64,000 nt of DNA from an uncultured Lachnospiraceae bacterium (GTDB lineage Bacteria > Bacillota > Clostridia > Lachnospirales > Lachnospiraceae), in the NCBI GenBank assembly GCA_910585215.1, contig CAJUDQ010000012.1, positions 19,173 through 83,172 of the forward strand, written 5' to 3'. The position numbers were made by a program, and so were the translations under genes. The notes below the pieces were generated by a model. The model did no database searches. It saw only the letters and a program-made list of their open reading frames with translations, and was not told where the DNA came from. This document shows positions 55,816 through 63,987 of this stretch, in pieces (the stretch's first letter is position 1; each line of letters opens with the position of its first letter).

Positions 55816-55991
55816 TTTTCACAAAATAACCACATTTGTACCTTATATTATTTATATAAGAAACAAAAAAGTTTCTTATATAGTTTTTTAATTTTTTTAT
55901 TTTTTCATAATAATTTTTCTTTTGAAAAAAAGAAAAATTACTCCTCCCCATTTTTCATAGCTCCGGACTTCTCCCCGGAGCTATTTTTTTG
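55816..55991 (+). ncRNA. Tandem small RNA candidate B (ACTCCTCCCC motif)
   Basis: A paralog of the unit 240 bases upstream. Box TTTTCACAAAATAACCACAT (55816-55835); stems TATATAAGAAAC/GTTTCTTATATA (55853-55882), AATTTTTCTTTT-GAAA-AAAAGAAAAATT (55912-55939) and terminator ATAGCTCCGG/CCGGAGCTAT (55957-55984) with T7. The linker TTACTCCTCCCCATTTTT is identical in both copies while the stems differ by compensated changes, so structure is conserved. Confidence 0.6.
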
Positions 55992-56034
55992 TTTGCTGCG
56001 CACGTTTCCAAGCGCCGCCTTAAGATGCATATAA

Positions 56035-56064
56035 AAAACAGCCAGATATCTATCTGACTGTTTT
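56035..56064 (-). terminator. Terminator of the lipoprotein gene
   Basis: AAAACAG-C-CAGATA, two bases, TATCTG-A-CTGTTTT; on the minus strand followed by TTTTTTATATG. About 45 bases after the stop. Confidence 0.7.
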
Positions 56065-56106
56065 CCGGTTTTTTTATTTAATCAATAAATGTCTTAAATT
56101 TACTTA

Positions 56107-57342
56107 TTAAGCTGCTGTATCGTCAACATTCAAATCATCATTAAAATTATAACCATAATTATCTGTACCACCGAACATATCTGTAATATCGCCTGTAGAA
56201 TCAATGCCTATCAATGAAAGAAGCGCTTCAATATCCTCCTGAGCCATTACGCTTTCCGGAGCACTTATCTTTACGTCCTTTTCTTTGATTTTGGCATCGA
56301 CAGACATCGTTATATCAGCATCACTGTCCTTTGCTTTCATGCTACAGCCAAAAGAGCCTACAGCAGAGCCTTCCTCACCGGAATAATCTGTTGTTAAAGT
56401 AAAGTCAAATTCCGGCATTTCTTCTTTTGCCGTTTTGATGTCTTCCAAAAGCTTTTCTCTGTCTTCTTCTGTACTGATTTTTATTTTATCAAAAGCATCT
56501 TCAATGGAAATATCCATAGTTTCATCTCCTACAATTGTTTTAATGTTTTTGATAATTTCATCTCTGTCTTCTGCCAGTACAGTAATTGCCGCTGTCATAA
56601 AAGAAAGCATATTGGAATTATTTATGCTTATGGAATATCCATTTTTGGAAGAATATACATCCTGTGCTTTCTTTGCAGCCTTTTCCACTTCATCCATCAG
56701 ATAATAAACAGCCTTTTCTACTGCTTCTGTATCTGTTTTTGGAATATTAAAATCCTCCGCTGTAATCTGTGCAGACTTCAAAAATGCTTCTCCAAACTGT
56801 GTCAGCGTATCTTTGGAAACAGAAATATAATCTCCTTCTGGAAGCAGCGTCAAATAAGTAGATACGGTATCTTTCATACCAAACTTATCAGCTACCTGCT
56901 CAATAACATCTACTGTCTTGGCAACATTTACATACAGCGTATCATCTACATAGACAATTTCTGTAAGGTCACCGGAAAGATTTCCCACTTCAAATCCAAG
57001 TGTTATCGTCTGTGCATCTGTGCCCTTGACAGAACCGTTTACAGTAAGCTTTAAATCAACTTTATCCGAAGCAATACCCAGTGTGTCAAGAATCTGCTCT
57101 GTTTCCTCTGTTGTATAAGTAAATAAATCATCTGCCTTTATCGAAAAACTGATATCGGCTGTATAATCATAACTGCTGATATTCGAGCTTTTCTTTAATG
57201 CATCAGAGAAGGATTGCGCCGAAACCTCTCTGCTCTCGGTCTTTGCCTCCGGCTTTTCCTGCTCTCTGTTTCCACAGCCTGTAATCGCTGCGGCTGTCAT
57301 GGCTGCTGCCAGTGAAACAGCAGTAAATTTCCTAAATCTCAT
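56107..57342 (-). CDS. Lipoprotein of unknown function
   Basis: About 411 residues. The ATG at 57342 has GGAGG five bases upstream; ATGs further upstream lack one. The signal peptide RFRKFTAVSLAAAMTAAAITGC ends in the lipobox AITGC, giving a membrane-anchored extracellular protein. The rest is acidic, rich in Asp, Thr and Ser, with beta-strand-rich and coiled-coil parts (VEKAVYYLMDEVEKAAKKAQD). It resembles large lipoproteins of gut Clostridia without assigned function. Ends with a Tyr/Asn/Asp stretch (GGTDNYGYNFNDDLNVDDTAA). Confidence 0.75.
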   Translation of the reverse strand: MRFRKFTAVSLAAAMTAAAITGCGNREQEKPEAKTESREVSAQSFSDALKKSSNISSYDYTADISFSIKADDLFTYTTEETEQILDTLGIASDKVDLKLTVNGSVKGTDAQTITLGFEVGNLSGDLTEIVYVDDTLYVNVAKTVDVIEQVADKFGMKDTVSTYLTLLPEGDYISVSKDTLTQFGEAFLKSAQITAEDFNIPKTDTEAVEKAVYYLMDEVEKAAKKAQDVYSSKNGYSISINNSNMLSFMTAAITVLAEDRDEIIKNIKTIVGDETMDISIEDAFDKIKISTEEDREKLLEDIKTAKEEMPEFDFTLTTDYSGEEGSAVGSFGCSMKAKDSDADITMSVDAKIKEKDVKISAPESVMAQEDIEALLSLIGIDSTGDITDMFGGTDNYGYNFNDDLNVDDTAA

Positions 57343-57573
57343 TCTATCCTCCATTTCAGGTATACTTTTATACCAGTTGCACTGCTCTTTGCAGTATACT
57401 ACATGTGCATATACGTCAGGATAACTCCCCTGCATCGTAGTACTGTTAATTTACTACAAATTTGGCGATTTGTCAATTATCCCAAACAGATTTGCATGAT
57501 TTTAAATATAAATTTTTTATATCTATTTCGTTTTCACTGGTCTAATTACCTTAAATATTATTCAAATTCATAT

Positions 57574-58701
57574 CTATTGTTTTTTTGTTCCTTGAATATT
57601 TATCACTACATACTCGCAATGCTCCTGTGTTCTGATTGGATATTGCCATCCTGCAAAACCCGAAGATACAATCACTGTACAGTCCCCTTCCTGATATCTT
57701 CCATATCTGAGCATTTTCATCACATCAAAAAAATACTCTGTCGGCCAAATCTGTCCTGCATGAGTATGACCAGACAGCTCCAAATCTACCCCTGCCGCAT
57801 TATTTTCTGCTGCTTCCACCGGCTGATGGTCCGCTACAATAATGTATTTTTTCATATCTGCTTTTTCTAAAAGCTCTTCTGCAGATGCCCTGCCAGAATC
57901 ATTTCCCCACGCAGCATCTCCTCTGCCTGCCAGAATCAGTTCTTCATTTATTTCTACAAAAGTATCTTCCAGAATTACAATTCCATTTTTTGTAATTGCT
58001 TCTGTCAGTTCTTTATCTGTATAAGTACGCTTATCCGTATATGGCTGCCGGTCATGGTTTCCATACACATAAAATACGCCATAGTTACTCTTTATTTTCT
58101 GAAAAATTTCAAAAACCTCCTGCATTTTTTCATGAGAGGTTCCTTCTTCCACAATATCACCGCCCAAAATCACAATATCCGGATTTTGGGCATTGATTTC
58201 AGAAATACTGTCTTTCAAAATATCCGTATCTTGTATTGTTGCATAATGAGTATCTGTAATTAAAACCACCTTATAATCCGAAATATCTTTCGTTGTTTGA
58301 ACTGTATATTCTGTTCTGACTATATTTTCCATATTTAAAAAACCGTACAGCAATATAAAAAATACCGTTATAGCAGGAATGAGCCCGCAATGATATAATA
58401 TATGAGCTATTCTGTAATATGTTTTTTCTTTTTTGCCTGCAAAAATTTTTCGAAGTATGATTGCTGCAAGGTCAAACAGCATGGCTGAAAAAATCAAATG
58501 CAATAATATCACCGAAATTCCGTTCCAGATATTAACGCTGAAAACTCCTGCTGCCACTGCGAGTATTGTCTGAAAAACCTGCAAAACTTTATTTGTTTTA
58601 CCTTTGCTGTAAAACCGGAATACACGCCTGAAGAAAACATAGACATAGATTCCCAATAAAACCGCCACTGCCGCCATAATTATCCACATAATGATAACCA
58701 T
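57574..58701 (-). CDS. Membrane-anchored metallophosphoesterase
   Basis: 375 residues. About four N-terminal membrane helices (to residue 125) precede a calcineurin-like domain with VLITDTHYATIQD, VILGGDIVEE, YVYGNHDRQP, and C-terminal LSGHTHAGQIWP, together supplying the two-metal site. It belongs to the YkuE/YaeI-like group that acts on phospholipid or nucleotide phosphates at the membrane. Ribosome site AAGGAAGG. Confidence 0.88.
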   Translation of the reverse strand: MVIIMWIIMAAVAVLLGIYVYVFFRRVFRFYSKGKTNKVLQVFQTILAVAAGVFSVNIWNGISVILLHLIFSAMLFDLAAIILRKIFAGKKEKTYYRIAHILYHCGLIPAITVFFILLYGFLNMENIVRTEYTVQTTKDISDYKVVLITDTHYATIQDTDILKDSISEINAQNPDIVILGGDIVEEGTSHEKMQEVFEIFQKIKSNYGVFYVYGNHDRQPYTDKRTYTDKELTEAITKNGIVILEDTFVEINEELILAGRGDAAWGNDSGRASAEELLEKADMKKYIIVADHQPVEAAENNAAGVDLELSGHTHAGQIWPTEYFFDVMKMLRYGRYQEGDCTVIVSSGFAGWQYPIRTQEHCEYVVINIQGTKKQ

Positions 58702-58815
58702 TATACACCCTTCCTTTCCAACAGTGAATCAGATTCACCTGCTATCTCCTCCAAGCCATTTTACAGACAATTTGTCTATACGCTGAGCTAAACAATCCTT
58801 TTTTTAAAGTCATGC

Positions 58816-59562
58816 TTAAGCCCCCTGTATTCTCTGCCGCACTACTTCGTATGCAAGTACTCCTGCTGCCACGGATGCATTTAAAGAATCAATATCTCCT
58901 TTCATGGGAATTGCAGCAGTAAAATCACACTTCTCCTTGACCAGACGGCTTACTCCTTCTCCCTCATTTCCTATTACCAGCCCAATTGGTCCTTTCAGGT
59001 TCATATGATACATAACCTCTCCATCCATATCTGCACATACAAACCACAATCCTTCTTTTTTCAAATCCTCTATTGTAGAGGAAAGATTTGTCACCTTTGC
59101 CACTGGAGTATAATTCAATGCTCCCGCTGAAGTTCTTGCTACTACTGCAGTTAATCCGACAGCTCTTCTTTTTGGAATAATCACTCCATGTGCCCCTGCA
59201 AGATTTGCCGTTCTGATAATTGCCCCAAGATTATGCGGGTCTTCAATATTATCAAGCAGAAATAAAAAAGGGTCTTCTCCTTTGTCTCTGGCTGCTTTTA
59301 ATATATCCCCAACCTCTGCATATTCATAAGCGGCTGCCTGCGCAATCACTCCCTGATGTTTTCCTGTCGTGGACATTCCATCAAGCCTGTCCTTGTCCAC
59401 ATAATGAATCACCGTGTTTTTCTTTTTTGCTTCTCTTGTAATACTCATAACTGGTCCATCATGACATCCATCCAAAACAAAAAGCTTGTCTATGGTTTTT
59501 CCAGACCGAAACGCTTCCAATACAGCATTCCTTCCTTCTATCACAAATTCCTTATACCTCAT
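58816..59562 (-). CDS. rlmB: 23S rRNA (guanosine-2'-O-)-methyltransferase RlmB
   Basis: 248 residues of the SPOUT class. The N-terminal substrate-binding domain (VIEGRNAVLEAFRSGKTIDKLFV) is followed by the knot domain with FLFLLDNIEDPHNLGAIIRTANLAGAHGVII, IGLVIGNEGEGVSRLV and DSLNASVAAGVLAYEVVRQR. It methylates G2251 of 23S rRNA. Near mrnC and cysS as in many Firmicutes. Confidence 0.95.
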   Translation of the reverse strand: MRYKEFVIEGRNAVLEAFRSGKTIDKLFVLDGCHDGPVMSITREAKKKNTVIHYVDKDRLDGMSTTGKHQGVIAQAAAYEYAEVGDILKAARDKGEDPFLFLLDNIEDPHNLGAIIRTANLAGAHGVIIPKRRAVGLTAVVARTSAGALNYTPVAKVTNLSSTIEDLKKEGLWFVCADMDGEVMYHMNLKGPIGLVIGNEGEGVSRLVKEKCDFTAAIPMKGDIDSLNASVAAGVLAYEVVRQRIQGA

Positions 59563-59597
59563 ACCATTCTTGTGCTCCTTCTAAAATAATGTTTTAT

Positions 59598-59624
59598 AGC
59601 TGCATGATAGTTTACCATGCAGCT
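59598..59624 (-). terminator. Hairpin between mrnC and rlmB
   Basis: AGCTGCATG (59598-59606), 9 bases, CATGCAGCT (59616-59624). On the minus strand the downstream bases ATAAAACATTATTTT form a poor U-tract; partial terminator or mRNA-stabilising element. Confidence 0.4.
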
Positions 59625-59657
59625 TCCTGTCTGTGCTTTAAACTCTGATTGTGTCAC

Positions 59658-60098
59658 TTACCATACCACTTCTATCTTTTCCAGTCCATGTTTTACTAGC
59701 TCAAATATCCGCTGTATTCTTCCTTCCATATACAGGTATCCCATCACTGCTTCAAATCCTGTAGCCATATGATAATCAGCCGCTGAAGCGTTTTTGGCCG
59801 AGGTAAAAGAATGTGCATTCCTTCCTCTTTTAAAAATCTGCAGCTCTTCCTGCGTCAGCTCATCCAGCAAAAGCTTGATTATTTTAGACTGTGTTTCCGC
59901 CTTCACAAGGCTGCTGCTCTTTTTGTGAAGCTTGTTCACCTGTCCGTTTCCATGTCCCACAACAAGACTTCGAATAACAGTTTCATAAATACCATCCCCG
60001 ATATATGCCAGAGTAAGCGGGGAATAGGTATTTATACTCTGCTTTTTTATCTCAAATTCATTTAAAATTGTGTCGTATAAATCTATGCTTTCCTCCAT
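59658..60098 (-). CDS. mrnC: Mini-ribonuclease III
   Basis: 146 residues, an RNase III catalytic domain without the RNA-binding domain. Signature LAYIGDGIYETVIRSLVV with metal-binding Asp, and NASAADYHMATGFEAVMGYLYM later. It matures 23S rRNA ends in Firmicutes. Overlaps the cysS end by 16 bases, the usual arrangement. Confidence 0.93.
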   Translation of the reverse strand: MEESIDLYDTILNEFEIKKQSINTYSPLTLAYIGDGIYETVIRSLVVGHGNGQVNKLHKKSSSLVKAETQSKIIKLLLDELTQEELQIFKRGRNAHSFTSAKNASAADYHMATGFEAVMGYLYMEGRIQRIFELVKHGLEKIEVVW

Positions 60099-61498
60099 TT
60101 GACTCCTTCCCTTGTATCCTCCAGAAGGATTCCCTGTTCTGCAAGTTTACTTCTGATTTCATCAGCTTTTGCAAAATCTTTTGCTTTTTTTGCCGCCTTT
60201 CTCTCTTCTATCTTTTCCAGAATATACTGCTCAAACTCAGGGTCAACCTCTGTGTCATTCTTTCTGCTTCCTCCTGTAAGATTCAGAGAAAGCACTTCAT
60301 CAAAACTGCGAATTAATGCAAGCTTTGTCTTATCATTTATACTGTCTTTTAATAATTCATAAATCACAGTTATACCCATTGCGGTATTTAAATCACTTGC
60401 CACAGCCTCTAAAAATTTATTTTTATAGCAGTCAAATGCTTCCCTGTCCAGTTCTCCCTTATCCTCCAAACGTTCCACAGCCTTTAGAAGCTTGTCATAG
60501 GCAGCAGCTACATTGTCCATTACCTCATAGGAAAATTCCAGAGGCTTTCGATAATGAGATTGCAGGCAGAACATTCGATATACCAGAGCAGGATATCCCT
60601 TTTCCTCCAAAAGAGAAGCTGTCAGAAATTCTCCCTTGGACTTGCTCATTTTGCCGGACTTATCATTTAAATGATGTACATGGAACCAGTAATTACACCA
60701 TTTATGACCCGTATAAGATTCACTCTGCGCGATTTCGTTTGTATGATGCGGAAAAATATTATCTACACCACCACAGTGAATATCCATAGATTCTCCCAAA
60801 TGCTTCATACTGATACAGGAACACTCGATATGCCAGCCTGGATAACCCGTTCCCCATGGACTGTTCCATTTCAACTCCTGATTGTCAAATTTTGACTTGG
60901 TAAACCAGAGTACAAAATCACTCTTATTTCTTTTGTTTGTATCTTCACTGACATCGTCTCTTACACCTACCATCAGTTCCTTTTCACTCTGACTGGAAAA
61001 TACATAATAATTTTCCAATTTGGATGTATCAAAATAAACATTATCTCCGGCAATATATGCATATCCTTTCTCTAACAGCACCTCTATCATATGAATAAAT
61101 TCATCAATACAGTTTGTCGCCGGCTCTACGATTTCAGGCCGTCCAATATTCAGCTTTCTGCAATCTTCAAAAAAAGCATCTGTATAATACTTTGCAATCT
61201 GCATAACTGTCTTATGTTCTCTCTTGGCCCCCTTGAGCATCTTGTCCTCACCAGTATCCGCATCGCTTGAGAGATGTCCCACATCTGTAATATTCATTAC
61301 ACGTTTTACCTGATAGCCTGCATAGCGCAGAGTTTTTTCCAGAACATCTTCCATAATATAAGTTCTGAGATTTCCAATATGAGCAAAATGGTATACGGTA
61401 GGTCCACAGGTATACATTTTTACCTTTCCTTCTTCATTTGGTACAAAAGTTTCCACCTTTCCTGTCAGTGTATTATAAAATTTCACTTTGTTTTCCAT
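60083..61498 (-). CDS. cysS: Cysteinyl-tRNA synthetase
   Basis: About 471 residues from the ATG at 61498 (GAGGA ribosome site); an ATG at 61537 is less likely. Class I motifs HIGN in TVYHFAHIGNLRTYIMEDVL and KMSKS in DKSGKMSKSKGEFLT. Zinc ligands include Cys in MYTCGPTVYH, IECSCISMKHLG and HCGGVDNIFPHHTNE. It charges tRNA-Cys. Downstream mrnC overlaps, cysE lies upstream across a repeat cluster, so cysteine synthesis and charging are linked. Confidence 0.96.
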   Translation of the reverse strand: MENKVKFYNTLTGKVETFVPNEEGKVKMYTCGPTVYHFAHIGNLRTYIMEDVLEKTLRYAGYQVKRVMNITDVGHLSSDADTGEDKMLKGAKREHKTVMQIAKYYTDAFFEDCRKLNIGRPEIVEPATNCIDEFIHMIEVLLEKGYAYIAGDNVYFDTSKLENYYVFSSQSEKELMVGVRDDVSEDTNKRNKSDFVLWFTKSKFDNQELKWNSPWGTGYPGWHIECSCISMKHLGESMDIHCGGVDNIFPHHTNEIAQSESYTGHKWCNYWFHVHHLNDKSGKMSKSKGEFLTASLLEEKGYPALVYRMFCLQSHYRKPLEFSYEVMDNVAAAYDKLLKAVERLEDKGELDREAFDCYKNKFLEAVASDLNTAMGITVIYELLKDSINDKTKLALIRSFDEVLSLNLTGGSRKNDTEVDPEFEQYILEKIEERKAAKKAKDFAKADEIRSKLAEQGILLEDTREGVKWRKA

Positions 61499-61563
61499 AA
61501 TAAAATAATCCTCGTTTTCTTCTTTATTTTGCGGCAACTCATCAAAAAGCTTTTTTATTTTTT

Positions 61564-61615
61564 GGCTCTCTCTTAGATAGAATACCCGAATATCAGAAAG
61601 AGCCAGTTTTTTATT
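61564..61615 (+). terminator. Plus-strand type terminator upstream of cysS
   Basis: GGCTCT (61564-61569) and AGAGCC (61599-61604) with partial pairing inside, followed on the plus strand by AGTTTTTTATTTT. No plus-strand gene lies upstream. It might end an RNA antisense to the cysS 5' region. Confidence 0.35.
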
Positions 61616-61630
61616 TTATAAAAATTGTTT

Positions 61631-61738
61631 CGTTTGATGACTTTTACTACTGCGCAGGTCATCAAACAAAGTTTGATGACTTTTACCACAATGAAGCACG
61701 CTGATGCGTGCGCAGGTCATCAAACAAAGTTTGATGAC
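61631..61738. repeat. Palindromic intergenic repeat cluster, copy 3
   Basis: Two complete units of arms GTCATCAAAC and GTTTGATGAC (61658-61680 and 61716-61738), a half unit CGTTTGATGAC at 61631-61641, and GCACGC-TGAT-GCGTGC between the two units. Nearly identical to the cluster at 33007-33100. It occupies the gap between cysE and cysS. Confidence 0.8.
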
Positions 61739-61752
61739 TTTTTACCAGCGAT

Positions 61753-62403
61753 TTATTTTCTTTCCTGTGCCAGCTTTTCAATCATTCCCCTCAGTTCTTC
61801 ATTCTCCTGTTCCAGCTTTTCTATTTTATTCATTACTGGGTCAGGAAGATGTATCTGGTCCATATCTGTACGCGGAATACGCACATTATCCTGTTTTACT
61901 ACCCGCCCCGGAACACCTACGACCGTAGAATTTGGTGGCACTTCTTTTAAGACTACACTGCCTGCACCAATCTTGGAATTTTCACCGATTGTAAAGGAAC
62001 CCAGTACCTTTGCTCCGACACTGACCATTACATTATCCTCAAGTGTCGGATGTCTCTTTCCGGTTTCCTTTCCGGTTCCGCCGAGTGTAACCCCCTGATA
62101 CAATGTCACATTATCTCCAATAATCGCGGTTTCTCCGATCACCACTCCTTTTCCATGGTCAATAAACAGTCCTTTTCCAATCTGTGCGCCCGGATGAATT
62201 TCTATTCCTGTCTTTCTTGCACATCTCTGTGAAATCCATCTTGCCAGAAAGAAATGTCCTTTCAAATATAATTTATGTGCTTTTCTGTATTTTCTGATTG
62301 CCCAGAAACTTGGATAAAGTAAAACCTCCCAGTCTGACTTAATCGCAGGGTCTCTTTCTCTGATAATGGCAGCTTCCTCTTTAAAATATTGATAAAATCC
62401 CAT
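61753..62403 (-). CDS. cysE: Serine O-acetyltransferase
   Basis: 216 residues. The N-terminal helical part (FYQYFKEEAAIIRERDPAIKSDWEVLLYPSFWAI) and the left-handed beta helix with hexapeptide repeats (IHPGAQIGKGLFIDHGKGVVIGE, GVTLGGTGKETGKRHPTLEDNVMVSVGAKVLG) are those of CysE/EpsC. It makes O-acetylserine, the acceptor for cysteine synthesis. Ribosome site GAGGG. Preceded by an attenuator-like leader. Confidence 0.94.
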   Translation of the reverse strand: MGFYQYFKEEAAIIRERDPAIKSDWEVLLYPSFWAIRKYRKAHKLYLKGHFFLARWISQRCARKTGIEIHPGAQIGKGLFIDHGKGVVIGETAIIGDNVTLYQGVTLGGTGKETGKRHPTLEDNVMVSVGAKVLGSFTIGENSKIGAGSVVLKEVPPNSTVVGVPGRVVKQDNVRIPRTDMDQIHLPDPVMNKIEKLEQENEELRGMIEKLAQERK

Positions 62404-62426
62404 AACATTCCCTCTTGATATTCCTA

Positions 62427-62548
62427 TAAAAAAACTAAATGCCCCGCCTCTTTGTATTCATGTATACAAAAGACGAAGCACAGCTTCGCGGTTTCACTTT
62501 CTTTTAGAGTTTACTTTACAGGTGATTCTCTGCACCTTTTATATAATA
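62427..62548 (-). ncRNA. cysE leader: T-box-like attenuator
   Basis: The minus-strand leader of about 140 bases contains AAAAGAAAGTGAAACCGCG followed by AAGC-TGT-GCTTCG and TCTTTT (62468-62505). This folds as a T-box antiterminator with an internal AAGTGAAACCGCG bulge (consensus GGUGGNACCGCG). The downstream alternative, 62440-62457 against 62464-62480, is a stem of 17 to 18 pairs with G-U wobbles followed by TTTAGTTTTTTT. Stem I is reduced to AGGTG/CACCT. The T-box assignment is tentative because UGG is replaced by UGA. Confidence 0.45.
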
Positions 62549-62571
62549 TTCACAAACTCCGGCAATGTCAA
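62543..62571 (-). promoter_or_regulatory. cysE promoter
   Basis: Minus strand TTGACA (62566-62571), 17 bases, TATTAT (62543-62548), giving a leader of about 135 bases. Confidence 0.7.
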
Positions 62572-62584
62572 TCAGAAAATAGAT

Positions 62585-63241
62585 TTATTCATACAAATCT
62601 TTTTCGTGTCTCGGATTTTGTTTCACCATTTCTGCACATTCCGCGATTGCTTTTATAATTTCCAGAATATTGTTATAGGACATTTTTTCTGTTGCAGAAA
62701 TCAGCCTGCCTTTTTCTGTACTGACATATTTCGGCGGGAGATGATTGAGCGCCAAAGCTGCCAAATCGCCCCTGCAGACAGCACACTGACAGATTCCAAA
62801 GGTATTGATATTTTTATCAATCTGTTCTCTTACAAGGTCTTCCATCACATTAATAAAAGTAGGAACATTGTTTGCCTTGACCGCATTTTTAACACGACAC
62901 ACAACCACCGGCTGACTGAACGGCTTTGTGATAACATCTACCACACCGCCTTCAATAGCTTTTCTCTGGGTTTCCTCCCCATCTACAAGCATAATCACAG
63001 GAATGACATTTAATGGCTTTGACTCCTTTAACAAATGAAGCAGTTCAAACCCGTCGCAGTCCTCCAGACGGGCACCTGCAATAATCATATCCACTTCAAG
63101 AGGGTTCTGATTCAGATAATCAAAGGCTTCTTTTCCATTTGCATACTCACCCACTCTATATGCTTCGGATAAATATTCTCTTAACTCCTGCCTTTCAGAA
63201 GTGTCCTCATCTACTATGAGTATAAATTCTCTTTTATCCAT
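62585..63241 (-). CDS. Receiver-domain protein lacking the phospho-acceptor Asp
   Basis: 218 residues. A CheY-like receiver at about 5-125: acidic pair in FILIVDEDTSERQELREYL, and Lys in DVITKPFSQPVVVCRV. At the usual acceptor position the sequence reads DMIIAGARLEDCDG, so Gly56 replaces Asp. It therefore cannot be phosphorylated in the normal way. The C-terminal half (NINTFGICQCAVCRGDLAALALNHLPPKYVST) carries CxxC and resembles late-competence ComFB-like proteins. Its target is unknown. Confidence 0.75.
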   Translation of the reverse strand: MDKREFILIVDEDTSERQELREYLSEAYRVGEYANGKEAFDYLNQNPLEVDMIIAGARLEDCDGFELLHLLKESKPLNVIPVIMLVDGEETQRKAIEGGVVDVITKPFSQPVVVCRVKNAVKANNVPTFINVMEDLVREQIDKNINTFGICQCAVCRGDLAALALNHLPPKYVSTEKGRLISATEKMSYNNILEIIKAIAECAEMVKQNPRHEKDLYE

Positions 63242-63418
63242 TTTCGTTTCTCCTCAATTTTGTTTTTCTTATGAAACTGTTAAAAGTAAACATCTACAGG
63301 ATAGTATACGACAAAATCTGGAAAATCACAAGCAGAATTACAGCTTTTTCCGTTTTTCCATTCGGCTACAGGATTTGTATCTGTCGTAAATACAAAATTG
63401 TCCGAATATACAAAAATC

Positions 63419-63451
63419 TCCCTGTTTTACTTAATATAAGCAAAACAGGGA
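63419..63451 (-). terminator. Terminator downstream of the secreted protein gene
   Basis: TCCCTGTTTT (63419-63428) and AAAACAGGGA (63442-63451) enclose 13 bases; on the minus strand followed by GATTTTTG. Second hairpin of the 326-base gap 63242-63567, after the long palindrome at 63488-63529. No gene was seen in this gap. Confidence 0.6.
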
Positions 63452-63487
63452 AACTCTCATAACTATATGAGCAATTGTCTTTTGTAC

Positions 63488-63529
63488 TGGTTTCTTTGTG
63501 TATTTTTCAAAAAATACACAAAGAAACCA
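63488..63529. repeat. Perfect 42-bp palindrome
   Basis: 20 bases starting TGGTTTCTTTG and ending TATTTTT are followed by CA and their exact complement. The stem lies 38 bases after the stop of the secreted-protein gene. No flanking U-tract of note. It could act as a bidirectional terminator or as an mRNA 3' end protector. Confidence 0.6.
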
Positions 63530-63567
63530 TATTTATAAAAATATCAAATATAACCGTTTTTCCTTCT

Positions 63568-63987
63568 CTAAATGCTGTCTGGACTCCATAGACCATTTGC
63601 AGCATAGTTATATGAATAAACTCTCTTAGCATAAATAACAGCATACTTAAAGTTGTTTTCATATACATAATTAATCATTTTATATACTGTTCCACTATCA
63701 AAGGTATAATGATGTCCGTCAGATACGTCATAATAATAATCAAATACACTTTGTGTACCTGCTACTTTAGCAACATATGGAAATGTAGTTTTTTCACATT
63801 TCATATATGCAGAAGAATCATCTTGTTTTTCACGTAATTCAGTTGTAGTACTTCCCCCCGCAGCTGTTTTAAAATAAAAATCAAATACTGTATCCTTATA
63901 ATTGGATGCCGATACTGGAACAGTACAGAATATCATCAAAATTGTAAACAGTATAATAACTTTAGAAATATATTTCTTTATTTTCAT
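63568..63987 (-). CDS. Small secreted protein of unknown function
   Basis: 139 residues. Signal peptide KKYISKVIILFTILMIFCTVPVSA with Ala-x-Ala-like cleavage site VSA-SNY at about residue 27. The mature part of about 112 residues is rich in Tyr and Asp (VFDFYFKTAAGGST, VFDYYYDVSDGHHYTFDSG). No cysteine pairs beyond one Cys. No family recognised. Ribosome site AGGAGGG. Confidence 0.7.
   Translation of the reverse strand: MKIKKYISKVIILFTILMIFCTVPVSASNYKDTVFDFYFKTAAGGSTTTELREKQDDSSAYMKCEKTTFPYVAKVAGTQSVFDYYYDVSDGHHYTFDSGTVYKMINYVYENNFKYAVIYAKRVYSYNYAANGLWSPDSI

Noticed and set aside
58740..58800. tRNA-like stretch on the minus strand (GGATTGTTTAGCTCAGCG)
   Set aside because: Only the acceptor start and D-arm look tRNA-like; no anticodon arm or TTCRA T-loop could be built at the right distances.
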